DNA from: Oidiodendron maius Zn
Lineage: Eukaryota > Ascomycota > Leotiomycetes > Myxotrichaceae
DNA length: 64,000 nt
Assembly (NCBI GenBank): GCA_000827325.1
Contig: KN832891.1
Span: forward strand, 186,001 to 250,000
Direction of reading: 5' to 3'
Below the pieces are notes generated by a model. It was not told the DNA's origin. It saw only the letters and a program-made list of their open reading frames with translations, and did no database searches. The first letter of the stretch is position 1, and each line of letters starts with the position of its first letter. This document shows positions 1-11,076 of the stretch, piece after piece. The position numbers and the translations under genes are program-made.

Positions 1-994
1 TGTTAGTTAACGGTTCGATAGCCTACTACTCGCAATGTCTTTAGATTCGTTAAGTCGCGGGGACAAGACAAACAACGTACATATTAACACAGGAGAGATT
101 ACTCATAGTAATAGAATCAAGGTCGCCAAGCGTTCGTGAATAGGTTTTATGAAGTGTGCAACTTGAACCCACTACTAGCAGTTAGTCTTTGGTGCGAAAA
201 TAGGCCGAAACACCTACTATGACACTGAAGGTTGTGCGTGATATAACATAAGCGGTGTTTTGTAACCCATGACCTTATAAGGAATGTGCCAGAGCAACTC
301 TGGCTTATACAGTATTATATCTCGTGCGTGCGTAACGGGCGCACCAACCCCTCGACGTATCGTGTTGTAGATTTTTACTCTAATATTAGATTATAACTTA
401 CCCACCCTATTAGCTTTATGATATCTCAATGCTTTACTACGCAATCTCCTCTTGAGGTGTCTGTTCATGATTTCTTATATAATACAATATATAGAAGGTT
501 CCTAACTTATCTCTATAACTTAAAAACAGATAAATTTTACTAAACACAGATATTTAAGAAGGCCGAAGAAACTGAGAAATTTCCTGCAGATACCTAGGTA
601 GTGGCACCCCTACTTTGTATAATCGGACTAACATATCGAGTTATGGAACGAAGATGCCGGAATTGCTTCTCCTTACGGTCGTCACGCCAGTTGTGACAAG
701 TGTAAAGATGAAGTCGTTACAAACTGAAACATCGCGTATAAACGGAATACCAATACCCTTAAGCATGTCCATGAGGATATAGGGTGATTGGGCCGGATTT
801 ACTTTATTTAAAGAAAGGCGCTCTCTCCTCTTCCAAGTTCCGTCTCTCAAAGCTTTCAGCTCATTTCTGAGGCATTTCATGCCCACTTCGAAGGTACAGC
901 CTCCTCCAATTGTCCTCTTCCTTGGGGTACGATCACTTTCACAACCCCCCGCCCCGGAAAAACACAAGCAGCATGGCCCGGGGGATAGCAAAAC
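1..994. other. AT-rich spacer at window start
   Basis: No gene could be supported here. The first 640 bases are AT-rich and broken by stops in all frames. The short open stretches from about 641 to 991 on the minus strand lie just 3' of the GH5 gene and show no recognisable protein family. It probably holds the 3' UTR of the GH5 gene plus decayed intergenic DNA. Confidence 0.6.
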
Positions 995-2678
995 CTAAGT
1001 GCGCTTGAAACAAGCATTCACGAGCGACGTATCCGTCCAACCATTCCCATTCTGCGTTGGCACCAGATCTAACGCATAGTTCCAGCTTGGTTGCCACGCC
1101 CCGGCGGCCCAAGCTACATACCCCAAGTACACATCCGAATTTGAGTTCAGTGTCGCCACCTCTTGGCATACATAAGTTATGCAGCTCTGTGTATTGCCGC
1201 CCCCAGTCTCTGTGACCATGGCTTGACGCCCCGCGCCCCGGAGCGTCGACGCCAGGTTGTTGAACACGTCGACGTTGGCCGTCACGCAATCAGTGTGCGT
1301 ACCAGAGCCGTCGCTATCGAGGTACTTGTGGACGTCGAAGATAAGGTTTGTGGTACTGCCATCGATGTTCTTAACATTACTGAGGGCCGCAAACGAGCCG
1401 TCCGACACGAATGTTGCAGCACCAGTCCAATCGTTGCCGGGGAGGAGAATAATTTGGGATGTAGCACCAGCTGTGCGGATGGCGTTTACGCAGGCTTGGA
1501 CTGTGGCAGCCCAGGTGGTTATGCTTGGTACTTGGTTTTGGTTAGCTACTCTGATTTGGGAGGCAGGATTTAGGGGAATTACCGTCGTGGGGTTCATTCA
1601 TGACGCCGAAGATAATCTGGGATCTAGAAGCATACTTTGACGCGAGTTGTGACCAGATATTTGCGAGTTGGTCGTTCGAAGGCCCGCCTTGGCCGACAAT
1701 GGCGCCGTTCCATCTTGCATCTATCCGATCAGCAAGTGCTCCCGGAATCTCCCTCTTCCCCAGTCTGGAAATAATCACTTACAGTTATGGATCTAAAACA
1801 AAATACCAGTCAGCATTCCATTCGCAGATTGCGCAGAAGAAATGGGGGAAGAGGAGTCACCGACATCAAGGATACAAGCAGCACCAGTACTCAAGCATGC
1901 TTGGACAAGACTATCATATCTAGCAAAGTCGCCTGTGTTGAGTTGTGCACCGGGGCTGTCGACTAGAAATTGCCAGCCAACTGGTAAGCGAAAGATATTC
2001 ATCTTGTCATCGTTGACGAAGTGTGCCATTTGTTCACTACATTTAAGCATTAGGGAAGAGCCTAATTGGGGGACAAGAGGCAGGAGGAGCGCACTTAGGA
2101 GGTGTTAGGATCTGAGACGCGTCTTGTGTTCCCTATGCGGCGCCATGTTAAATCACTTTGGAGGATGACCAAGAGAGAAGAATACAAACAGTAGTGGCCA
2201 TTCCAAAGTCGAACCCTGCCATATTCACACCCGCTGCTTCCATTACTACTTTTATCCAGTCAGAGGCTGGTAGAGAAGTGCACATACCATACTTTGTCTT
2301 ACCACCTCCGCCAGGATTGCTTGTCTGAGTCGGAGTCGGAGTGACCTGCGTGCCTAAATTTACCATATCATTAACATCTAATCCAGTTATCAAAATAGAT
2401 GGAAGACGGAAAGGACATACTTGTCCCAGGAAGACATTGTGAGTACCACTGGTTAGAATAAACGCACGTATACCCGGAGACGCAGCTTGTTGCTCCCGAC
2501 CAACCCTGACCTCCGCCTATTTGAGAGAGATTAGTTAGATATTCAAAGTTCTTTGTTTGTTAAATGACGAAGGAGAGGAGGGATATGGAAGGTTACATTG
2601 AGACCATGGACCACCCTGCGCCGAAACTGCCCTTCCAAGCAGAATAGCACAGCCGACGATAGCATATAAAGGTGTCAT
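995..2678 (-). CDS. Secreted endo-beta-1,4-glucanase, GH5 subfamily 5, with N-terminal CBM1
   Basis: Hydrolyses internal beta-1,4 bonds of cellulose outside the cell. My model has eight exons: 2678-2597, 2516-2421, 2353-2288, 2233-2186, 2061-1865, 1792-1783, 1720-1583 and 1530-995, giving 390 residues in frame. Order of parts: signal peptide (residues 1-20); a CBM1 beginning W-S-Q-C-G-G-Q-G-W and ending Y-S-Q-C-L-P; a Thr/Pro/Gly linker; then the GH5 barrel with F-R-L-P-V-G-W, I-H-N-Y-A-R-W-N-G, the acid/base Glu in N-E-P-H-D (about 209) and the nucleophile Glu in T-E-T-G-G-G (about 318). The sixth exon is only 10 nt and the donor before it is GTCGGT, so that join is the least certain. The exon 4/5 join gives a loop about 20 residues shorter than usual for the family. 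Family assignment is firm; minor exon edges are inferred. Confidence 0.9.
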
Positions 2679-4335
2679 TCTGAAATATATAAGATTCAGA
2701 GTATAATGGACAGAATACGCCGATGAATCAGCCTTATATCACTTTTCCATCACCTCGACCGCGGAAACATGTGAGGGTACACGAAAAAGTCAAATGTCAC
2801 CTCTCATTTAACCGCACCACTAGACAATGTAAAATATATGAATAATTTAATTCTTTACCCAAGGAAAATATGCTACGGGCAGAAAAGATCCACGGAGCCT
2901 AAAGTAAAGCAAACAGCATAAACAGTCAATCCAATTATAACCGATCGTCGGCAGATTCGGACCAGGTTCCGATTTGCGGTTGATAAGGTGGGAGACAGGA
3001 CAAGATCAAGAAGGGGGAAAGTCGGTAGGCATACTTGTGATAATTGACGATAATGGAAAAGGAAGTGCTGAAAATGTGTAAATATTAGCCCATTCAGAGC
3101 TAGTTAGTCAGATCTCTTGGGTAGCCACAGCCTCAACCCTCCAATTTAGAGAGACCGGGATCGGCTACAAGCTAGGGCATTCTGAAGGGGGAAAAAGCGT
3201 CTAGTGTCAACGATTTAATCGTACTTATTGACAACGTGAATTGAAGTGCTCATTAGACGATTGCTAGTAGGATAGAATTTTCTAGACATCATCTCTTATA
3301 GGTCTTCATTAAGCCACTCCGACTTCATTTTCACAGAATAGCTCGAGACTGTCCACGCTAGAAGCAGTCACTGGAGAGATTCCTTCAGTAAGTGAATTTT
3401 CTCTCCTATAATCTCCTTGCTTAAAGTCTATAGCTTCTCTACATTTACCATGCTAGAAGCATAGTCTAGAACCTTTATCAGATTGCAATTATCTAAAAAC
3501 ACCCTAGATGGGGGTTTTACTCTACTGTATAGGATACAGAGTACAGCGCGAACGAGATCGTATAGGCTACGCACGCTATACAGCGGGCGAGTGGAGGCCT
3601 GTAATCCCTCATCTCACAGGAGCCTTGGTTGTGGGGTACTAGTGAGACCTAGCGTCAAATCCTGTTGTGCAATAGCTTTTTGCCGTGACCGCCGAATATT
3701 TAGCGGAGCTTCTCTTAATTTTGTTTCTGCCTTTCGGAAATTTGAAGTAGGATGAAAAACATGGCTAAAATACATAGGCACCTGCCTAAATCATAGCTCC
3801 GTAGAGTAATATTGCTAGGACACGCGCACTGAAAGTAGTGATTATTCACTCCGCCATTGGCGCGCATAGATGAAACGTCCCGTTGTTTTAAAGTCACTTA
3901 CTGCTAATTACCGGGCTATTTAATCGGACGAGCCCCTGCTCTGATCAACTCCACTAAGCCCCTTTTGCCCCATAGAACCCAGCATTTGTATCATTAACCT
4001 TAAATTTCATCTACCACATCTCCCTGTTTGTGTCCGTGCGACTTGAGATAGAGTAGAAAAATTTCCACTGTGGCGCAAGTACACCGAGTGCAGCCTAAAA
4101 AGGCCTTAACGTTGTCGATTTAGCTGGTCCCGTAATTAATTCTCGCACGTAGACGGGAAGACACCCCACATTTGGAGCCAGTTCGTCAGCCAGTGGGCTA
4201 TTAGAGGGCTTAAGCTCCCTTCATATGTACCAAGCCATGCACTTCCCATATCAAGATTCCTTCTTTAACAGTCCTTCCTTCTATTTCAGTCACGTACACT
4301 ATCGTTCATAATTCTCTCTTGTACAACAAAGCAAA
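2679..4335. other. Intergenic: divergent promoters of the GH5 and GH12 genes
   Basis: About 1.66 kb between two divergent cellulase genes. No gene is supported. Open stretches at 3483-3755 (+) and 3715-3897 (-) resemble no family I recognise. A TTAGCC (reverse of GGCTAA, the core bound by XlnR/Xyr1-type regulators) lies at 3085-3090, about 400 bases upstream of the GH5 start. The 80 bases before the GH12 ATG are pyrimidine-rich, as in many fungal core promoters. Confidence 0.5.
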
Positions 4336-5181
4336 ATGAAGTTTTCTCGAACTCTCCCAATGCTGCTCCTCGGGGCCGTTCAGCGCACAGCTGCAAGTCC
4401 TGCTCTGTCTAAACGCGAAACCTGCGAAGCGTGGGACGTGATCGACGCTGGGGGGGCGTATACCCTTTACCAGAACCAGTGGGGTAAGAGCCAGGCTACA
4501 TCCGGATGGCAGTGTACTGGATTAGATTACCAAAATGGAAACGAAGTGTCCTGGCATACCTCTTGGGACTGGCAGGGAGGCCCTGGCCAGGTAAAGAGTT
4601 ATTCAAACGTCGCATACAAGCTCAATGCTAGACAACTAGGTTCAATCTCAAGTATTCCGACTTCTTGGGATTGGAGGTAAGAGAAAGAACCCTTATCTTT
4701 TAAGAAAGCACCTTATTCATTCTCTACCTTTCTTGTCGTTTTTGCTCCAGATTCAGGAAGATAGCTAATATGGCATAGCTACTCGGGCTCGAATTTCATC
4801 GCTGATGTTTCCTATGATATTTTTACCAGCTACTCTGCCAATGGTCCTAACGCGTTTGAGATTATGATCTGGCTTGCAGCTGCAGGCGGTGCAGGTCCAA
4901 TCTCCAGCACCGGCTCGCCTATCAGTACAGTCAATATTGCTGGCACAAACTGGAATCTGTTCAAGGGCCCGAACGGATCGACTACCGTCTTCAGCTTTGT
5001 CGCCGAAAATTGGCAGACCAACTTCAAGGCGGACCTTAATGATTTCTTTAAGTATCTGATCAACAATCAGGGTTTGCCTAGCAGTACATATGTCAGCGAA
5101 ATTGGGGCCGGTACTGAGCCATTCAGTAGCAGTGGGACCGCACAATTAACCACGACTTATTTCAGGGTTTCGGTCAACTGA
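4336..5181 (+). CDS. Secreted endoglucanase / xyloglucanase, GH12
   Basis: A retaining endo-beta-glucanase of GH12, a family acting on soluble beta-glucan, cellulose or xyloglucan. Two exons (4336-4676 and 4779-5181) separated by a 102-nt intron encode 247 residues, the usual size. A signal peptide of about 20 residues is followed by a short propeptide ending Lys-Arg, a likely Kex2-type site. GH12 landmarks are Y-T-L-Y-Q-N-Q-W-G near the N terminus, the nucleophile Glu in F-E-I-M-I-W-L (about 141), the G-P-I-S-S-T-G-S-P segment, and the acid/base Glu in G-A-G-T-E-P-F (about 227). There is no CBM, unlike four of its neighbours. The ATG sits just after a C/A-rich leader and no upstream in-frame ATG competes. 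It is divergent from the GH5 gene. Substrate preference within GH12 cannot be read from sequence. Confidence 0.93.
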
Positions 5182-5620
5182 AGTGCGAAAGAGAGTTAAA
5201 CTCGACGGGTTCCTTGGGGATCTCACTTTTTATTTTGCCAGAATATTCTTGCCTACATTGTCTAAGTCTGAGGGGGTTAGAGATATGGACCAGTAGATTT
5301 ATCTTGTTACAAATAGCCATTTTTATTGTAGTTTAAATCAGCCAACATAACTAAAATCAGACTGCTTATGCTTAACCCCAAAAGCCCGAGAGCTACTCCG
5401 CAACCTCTTTCTGAATTCGCAATTGGGATCTTCCCAAAACTATGTTCGGCTAGATTTGATATTGGTTAGGATACATAGGCATCAGAAATGGAGATACGAG
5501 AACATGATCGGGGCGCTGATTTATGAGCGTGCGGGATTATAGGGTTCCAACCGCTATTGCAGATACAGATGCCTTAGTTAGGAAGCTTTACTCTCAGGGG
5601 GCAGGATTTGAGTATGTAAG

Positions 5621-5649
5621 GGACCTGTCCGGGGACCTGTCCGGGGACC
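5621..5649. repeat. 12-bp tandem repeat, 2.4 copies
   Basis: The unit GGACCTGTCCGG occurs at 5621-5632 and 5633-5644, followed by a partial third copy. The unit is itself nearly palindromic (GGAC..GTCC). No function is evident. Confidence 0.8.
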
Positions 5650-5922
5650 ATACCAACAGTCGTTGACAGGATTATTTACGCACCGGCCAACACCACTAAA
5701 ATCAACGGGACAATAATATTAACAATATATTAATGTAGTATCTGGAGACGGCGCAGTACCATAAAATAGGCCCGAAAGGAGTGGACGCTTGCTGCACAGT
5801 TATGTTCTAATGCCGTTTTTGTTGTCTTTGTGTGCCTGGATAAAGTTTGTGTGGGGTAAAAGATGGAGCAGATGCGGGGATATCAAAGGCCCGAGGTACT
5901 ACAGTGAGAGTTGAAAACGGCG

Positions 5923-5959
5923 TCGGCGCTCCGAACCGTGCATCGGCGCTCCGAACCGT
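5923..5959. repeat. 17-bp direct repeat
   Basis: TCGGCGCTCCGAACCGT is present at 5923-5939 and again at 5943-5959, offset by 20 bp. It lies about 400 bases upstream of the carboxylesterase start. A regulatory role is possible but not shown. Confidence 0.8.
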
Positions 5960-6353
5960 TGCGTCGGAGAACGGATCCGTGAATAATAGCACACGTGAGG
6001 AACCCTATTTGCCAATTGCAATAACTACCCCGCCGACTTTGCTCCACACTACCAAGCACAGGGAATAATTCGGTAGTTGACTGTCGCCTGGCAAGCGTTC
6101 TGAAGTGGAGAAGCATGCCTTTCTAGAAGGGTGAGGCTGCCTGAATACGAGACTTCTCCGGTGTAACTAAATATCCTAGCCGTGGACCATGCATGCTGCA
6201 ACGGCAATGCTCTCTCGATATCGTTGATTCCACTATTAACTGAACTATATATACAGGTGCAAATCTTGCTGAAATAGTGATCAGCTTTAGGCCAGGACTC
6301 CTTCAATTTTCAACATTCCACTTTCCAAAAAGCACGGTAGCTTCATACTTTTA

Positions 6354-8141
6354 ATGCTGCTCCACACGTTCTACATAGGTGCTTTGGTCTGGGCCACTGC
6401 CGTCCTTGCTGCCCCTGCAGTAGAACAGAATAGCCCAGCACCAACGGCTACGGTGAAGAATGGGACATATACCGGGTTACATTCCGTACAGTACAATCAG
6501 GACTACTTTCTAGGTATCTCTTTCGCTCAACCGCCTGTGGGAAACCTTCGTTTCCAAGTCCCTCAGTCTCTTAATTCCTCCTGGGTCGGCACCAGATCCG
6601 CAGCAACATACTCTGCTGCCTGCATCGGCTATGGCAGTGATGACTCAGTATATCATGAGATATCAGAAGACTGCTTATATCTTAACATAGTGAGACCTTC
6701 CGGATATGCTTCCCAGCAATTGCCTGTGGCACTTTGGATCCATGGGGGGGGGACTCACTGAGGGCTCGGGTATTGATCAGAGATATAATTTATCTTTTAT
6801 TGTGAAGAAATCTGTGGACATTGGGAAGCCCATCATGGCGGTGTCTATCAATTACCGGTTGAGTATGTGGGGGTTTATAACAGGTGACGAAGTGTTGCAA
6901 AGCGGGGTTGCAAACTTGGGACTCAGAGACCAGAGATTGGCGATGCATTGGTTGAAAGAAAATATTGCTTCGTTCGGGGGTAAGTGGTTATTGCTCTATT
7001 TCAAGTATATCCCGATCTTTAATCCTTACCAATTTCACATAGGCGACCCAAATAGAATCACTATTTGGGGGGAATCAGCCGGTTCTCTTTCCGTGGGAAT
7101 GCATCTTACAGCATATGGTGGGAGAGATGATCACCTATTCAGTGGCGCTATCATGGAGAGCGGCAATCCCGTATACTATGGCAGCTTCGGCAACTGGGAT
7201 AGGACCTCCTTTACCACCGCTGTTAATTCCTTAGGATGTAGCTCGGCATCCAACAAGCTGCAATGTCTACGCCAGATCCCATTTGCAACACTTAATGGTT
7301 GGATCAATAGTACGCAGTCAGCCCTCGGTTGGCAGCCTCTTGTAGATGGCGATTTTATCCAAGGCTATACAAGTCTGCAGCTCGAACGAGGACAATTCGT
7401 CCACGTGCCTATCATATCAGGAGCGAACTCAGATGAAGGTACTTCTTTTGGACCAATAGGAATTAACTCTGCGCAAGACTTCCTCAACAGCCTTGAATGT
7501 AAGCTCTCAGACTCCAAGTCCCACAATTGTGTCTTCAAATAGTAAATTAACTTGCGACAGCAACTTTACCTGCGCCAATCGCTTCTGCAGTTCTCTCTGC
7601 CTATCCTGCAACTATCACTTATGGGGCTGTTCCTACAGGCCTACCTCCTTCTGAAGTCTTTCCTGAGCCCTTTGGATCAAGTTATCGCCGCAGTGCAGCC
7701 TACTACGGGGATGAAGTCATGATCGCTCATCGCCGACTCACTTGTCAGACTTGGGCTAGCAACAACGTTGCTGCGTACTGTTACCGTTTTAACACAATTC
7801 CGAATGGAGTACCGTCATTTATTGGGGCCACACACTTCCAGGAGGTAGCCTTTGTATTTAACAACAAGGCTGGGTTGGGATACCCGCCGGTATCAGTCGA
7901 CCCTTTCAGTGGAGAACCCCAGAGTTACTTGGACCTTAGTGACAAAATGAGCGCGGCTTGGGTAAGTTTCGTGCATGATAGCAATCCTGGAAGCTTTTGG
8001 CCTAGGTACTCTCCTTCGGTTGGGCAAAATTATGTTTTTGACGCAAATGTAACAAATTTGGGATATGCAGAGCTGGATTTGTGGAGAAATGATGGTATAT
8101 CGCTAATCAATGAGTTGAACGCGGCAGTATACTTGAGATAA
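6354..8141 (+). CDS. Secreted type-B carboxylesterase/lipase, carrying an apparent +1 frameshift
   Basis: An alpha/beta-hydrolase of the carboxylesterase type-B family, which cleaves ester bonds of lipids, aryl esters or plant phenolic esters. Exons are 6354-6979, 7043-7498 and 7561-8141. A signal peptide (about 20 residues) is followed by family landmarks: F-L-G-I-S-F-A-Q-P-P-V-G, E-D-C-L-Y-L-N, W-I-H-G-G-G (oxyanion hole), the catalytic Ser in G-E-S-A-G, the acidic residue in N-S-D-E-G, and His in G-A-T-H-F-Q-E. Reading phase breaks at the H-G-G-G codons: a run of nine G (6744-6752) where eight would keep the frame. Both sides of the run are well preserved and both introns remain spliceable, so this is either a very recent inactivation or a base-count error. 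Function as an esterase is firm at family level; substrate is unknown. Confidence 0.82.
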
Positions 8142-8811
8142 CCGTTGTTTAGTGTCCGGTGATGGGATTAGGTGTTCTGCTTTGAACTCCTCCGTGTGCT
8201 GGTATCTTGGCATGAGTCACAGAACTTATTACATGATGATTGGTATTTAGCCTTAGTCTATTACAACCAGCTCGTAGCAAAATATATTTGAAAGTCATAT
8301 TTATAGCAGCCACACGAATTTCGCCTTCTCAAGTAGGGGCCTCATAGAATTCCGAGGAACAAGTGCGCCGGAAATCTCGTGAATAATTAGTAACTAAAAA
8401 GATAAGTAATTGTGAAAAAAGTGTAACCGTCACTCGTAGGCGCGTTTGCATGAAAGAACCAGAGGCTTAGTATGGAGTCCAGAGTACTGCACCCTGTAGT
8501 TGTATTTATAGACCCCTTACCACGTGACGTGGGAACTGGTGCGGTCAAGTAAAGGAGGGGCGTACGAAGCCAGGTTGCTGTAGCATGTGTGGGAAGCCTG
8601 GGCATACTGCACGCACTTATTAAGAGGGTGTAAGATCATCTAGTGTAATTAATTAAAACGCTACTTAGTCAATTCTTAGTGTTGTTGTATTATAATTAAA
8701 GAAGATGGTTGTGGTATTTCAGGGAAAAGTAGTGCACTCGCTTATTGTATGTGTTATATACTTGCTATATGCTTGCTTCACTTGATTTTCCCGTCCTTAA
8801 GCTAAGGCTGC
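8142..8811. other. Intergenic between convergent esterase and GH62 genes
   Basis: 670 bases of 3' flank for two convergent genes. Nothing coding is supported; 8600-8760 is AT-rich. Confidence 0.5.
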
Positions 8812-9997
8812 TTAAACTAGTGTTAGCAGACCAGGCTGGTAAGGCAGGAGGTTGTATGAGTCGCCGTTAGAGTTAGGGTTCCGTCCCTGGTAGAGGAATT
8901 GTAGGTTGCATGGATCAATAGTCTGCGTCTGGTCAGGGTTGTTCCGAACCAGGTCACCGCTACTAATATCATCGGTCCAAGTGGCACCACTATTAGCCTT
9001 CCCTGCAAACGGTGTTGCCTCACTTGTAGCCTGCGGTATCCACGCCCCGTCTAGACTAGTGGCTGTATATGAGCGGAAGTACCGCCCGTTTGCTCCAATA
9101 GCCTCAACAATCATGAGGTATTGGTTCTGTCCCTGGATAGTATAAACCTCAACAGCTTCAAATAGGTTATAGGTTGAGTCGGTTAGGACTACTGTATATG
9201 ATGTGCCAAAATCGCCTGGGAAATTTTCGATAGGCATACTAGACCGGTAGATCTGGCCGTCGTCCCCTGCAAAGAACAAATACATATTCGTGCTATCGCC
9301 GATAAGTGTCTCGTCAATAGGGGCATGACCGGCAGAGAGGCTTCCAGAGAAGAGCGGCTCTGGTGATGACCATCCATTTGCATTGGTAGGATCGCTTGAT
9401 GTCATGTAGCAGAATGGAGTTGCACACCATTCATAGGCGAGTACCCAAATATTCTTTGGGGCAAAGTAGATAATAGTGGGCGCAACGGCACCCGTGTTCA
9501 TAGTGTTCTGGCTTGCTGAGGCCATGCTAGACCAGTCTGAGAAGGAGCCGAAGTTCATAGAGCCGTAGTTGCCTGCCGAGTTAACGTATGACCCATATAC
9601 GACATGCCGTCCATTATAGACGACATCAGTAAAGTCCTTGAGCGAGACCCACCCGGACTTCGGGTTCGCCAGTGGGCCGGTTGATGACCATCGGTATGTC
9701 GACGGAAGAGTGCATGTTGTTGTGGACGCTGTCGTCGTCGAGCTCTCCGAGGCTATCATTGAACTAGATGAAGTTTCACCACTTCCAGTGCATGGAAGAC
9801 ATTGAGAATAGTAAGGATTAGAGTAGGTGCAGCACGATCCAGAAACGCATGTCATTGCTCCAGCCCATCCAATTCCACCGCCTGAAGCTATTAGCGTTAT
9901 CATTAAAAGATATTTTCTACATACATTGGCCCCAGAGCGTCGCTTGGCCGGATACAACTGGTAGCATAGCAAACAACCAGGTAGCAAAATAAACCAT
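8812..9997 (-). CDS. Secreted alpha-L-arabinofuranosidase, GH62, with N-terminal CBM1
   Basis: Removes arabinose side chains from arabinoxylan. The true start is hidden behind an intron. Exon 1 (9997-9925) encodes a signal peptide beginning M-V-Y-F-A-T-W-L and the first half of the CBM1 (L-W-G-Q-C); exon 2 (9881-8812) continues with G-G-I-G-W-A-G and Y-Y-S-Q-C-L-P. The two exons join in phase to 380 residues. A Ser/Thr linker follows, then the GH62 five-bladed propeller beginning Y-R-W-S-S-T-G-P-L, with the catalytic-region Asp in [13 protein letters not shown], and the Glu in L-F-E-A-V-E-V-Y, ending L-P-Y-Q-P-G-L-L-T. Extending the main frame upstream to 10029 without splicing would give a non-secretory N terminus and break the CBM. 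A TTAGCC (GGCTAA) lies 170 bases upstream. It acts with the nearby xylanase and acetylxylan esterase. Confidence 0.92.
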
Positions 9998-10720
9998 GGC
10001 AGTAAATCACTCAAAAAAAGTATAGGCAAAGTCTGGTATTATTCAGCTCTGTAGTACAGTACATCGTACCGTCAACCTCACTCTTTTATATTATCGCGTT
10101 CCATCTGACAGGCTCTAGTCCCGTTGTGAAATTATCCGCGGGGAAGTAAGCATAAATTAATTCCACTTAGCCGCTACAAATGGTAAAAGGCTGAATGGAG
10201 ATCCTCCCCCCCAATTTTATCCAGGCCGAGTCTATCTCCATTAAATGTGTATTTAGATTTGAACACTGCTCTCCGTACTATACCGCTTAATTGTAAGGTA
10301 TTGGCTAATAAGAGGTTTAGGTCTGCAGAGTGCTATCCTTTTGTCTAGAGGCTTACTGAGTATTCGAGTTCAGCGTATATCTTTACAGTTTACAGACTTT
10401 GAATTCCTTTACATAAAACGAACTTTTGTTAAGAAAATGAATTTATTGACAGAAATCTTCAAAATACAAAGTTAAATGCAACGATTCAAGCTGCTATGAC
10501 AGATATTCAGTGGAGATTCATGTTCATTCCATAAAATATTGTCTTTTTCGAGATTGGTAAATATAAATGCGAAGCCCTTCAGCAAACCTGTAGATATCTA
10601 CATGTAATGCGGCTTGAATAAATACGTGAAGGTATTCTCTCATCTCTTTCCCTTTTACTTAGGATAATCGTGAGTGATGTTTCCACCTTCTTGCCTAGTT
10701 TCTGGTAAAGTAGGCGTGGT
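9998..10720. other. GH62 promoter and AT-rich spacer
   Basis: The proximal part is the GH62 promoter. GGCTAA-type motifs occur at 10167-10172 (as TTAGCC) and 10303-10308. No gene is supported. Confidence 0.45.
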
Positions 10721-11060
10721 ACAGCCAAAACGACCATTTCAGCCAAAACGCCCGTCCCTATACAATTTTACTGGTAATTTAATGCTAGCACCATTATAAC
10801 TATTTCAAATTAACCTTTTGTGATTTTTGCCCGCTAATTTAATATTAAAGATATAGGGATACCTCTAGCTAAAGAAGAGGGTTATATCTAGCAGGCTATC
10901 TAAGCTATATAAAGAGGTTAATTTTATTATAAGAGGTATATTCAAGCTAGCTTAAATCTAAAGTACTAGTATATATAAGCTAGGCAAGAATATAGAAACC
11001 TCACGACTAGTATTAAAGCGCGCTAAGCTTTGCCAGCTTTCCGTTGTTGGATAAGACTAT
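10721..11060 (+). mobile_element. Decayed pogo-like transposase N-terminus with flanking direct repeat
   Basis: A near-duplicated motif CAGCCAAAACG(A/C)CC lies at 10722-10753. From about 10860 a reading frame resembles the helix-turn-helix start of pogo/Fot-type transposases (K-E-E-G.., Q-A-I, A-I, R-G, Q-A-S, A-R-Q-E), but at least seven in-frame stops are TAG or TAA at places where CAG or CAA (Gln) would be expected. This pattern fits C-to-T decay such as RIP. No catalytic domain remains because the CE1 gene begins its 3' end at 11077. The assignment rests on partial similarity by eye. Confidence 0.35.
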
Positions 11061-11076
11061 AGCGTTTGGAGATTAC

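Larger units (their letters stand above)
5182..6353. other. Intergenic with two short repeat clusters
   Basis: 1.17 kb between the GH12 and carboxylesterase genes. No gene is supported. It contains a 12-bp unit GGACCTGTCCGG repeated in tandem (5621-5649) and a 17-bp direct repeat TCGGCGCTCCGAACCGT (5923-5939 and 5943-5959). Open stretches at 5847-6306 on both strands overlap these repeats and look non-coding. Confidence 0.5.
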
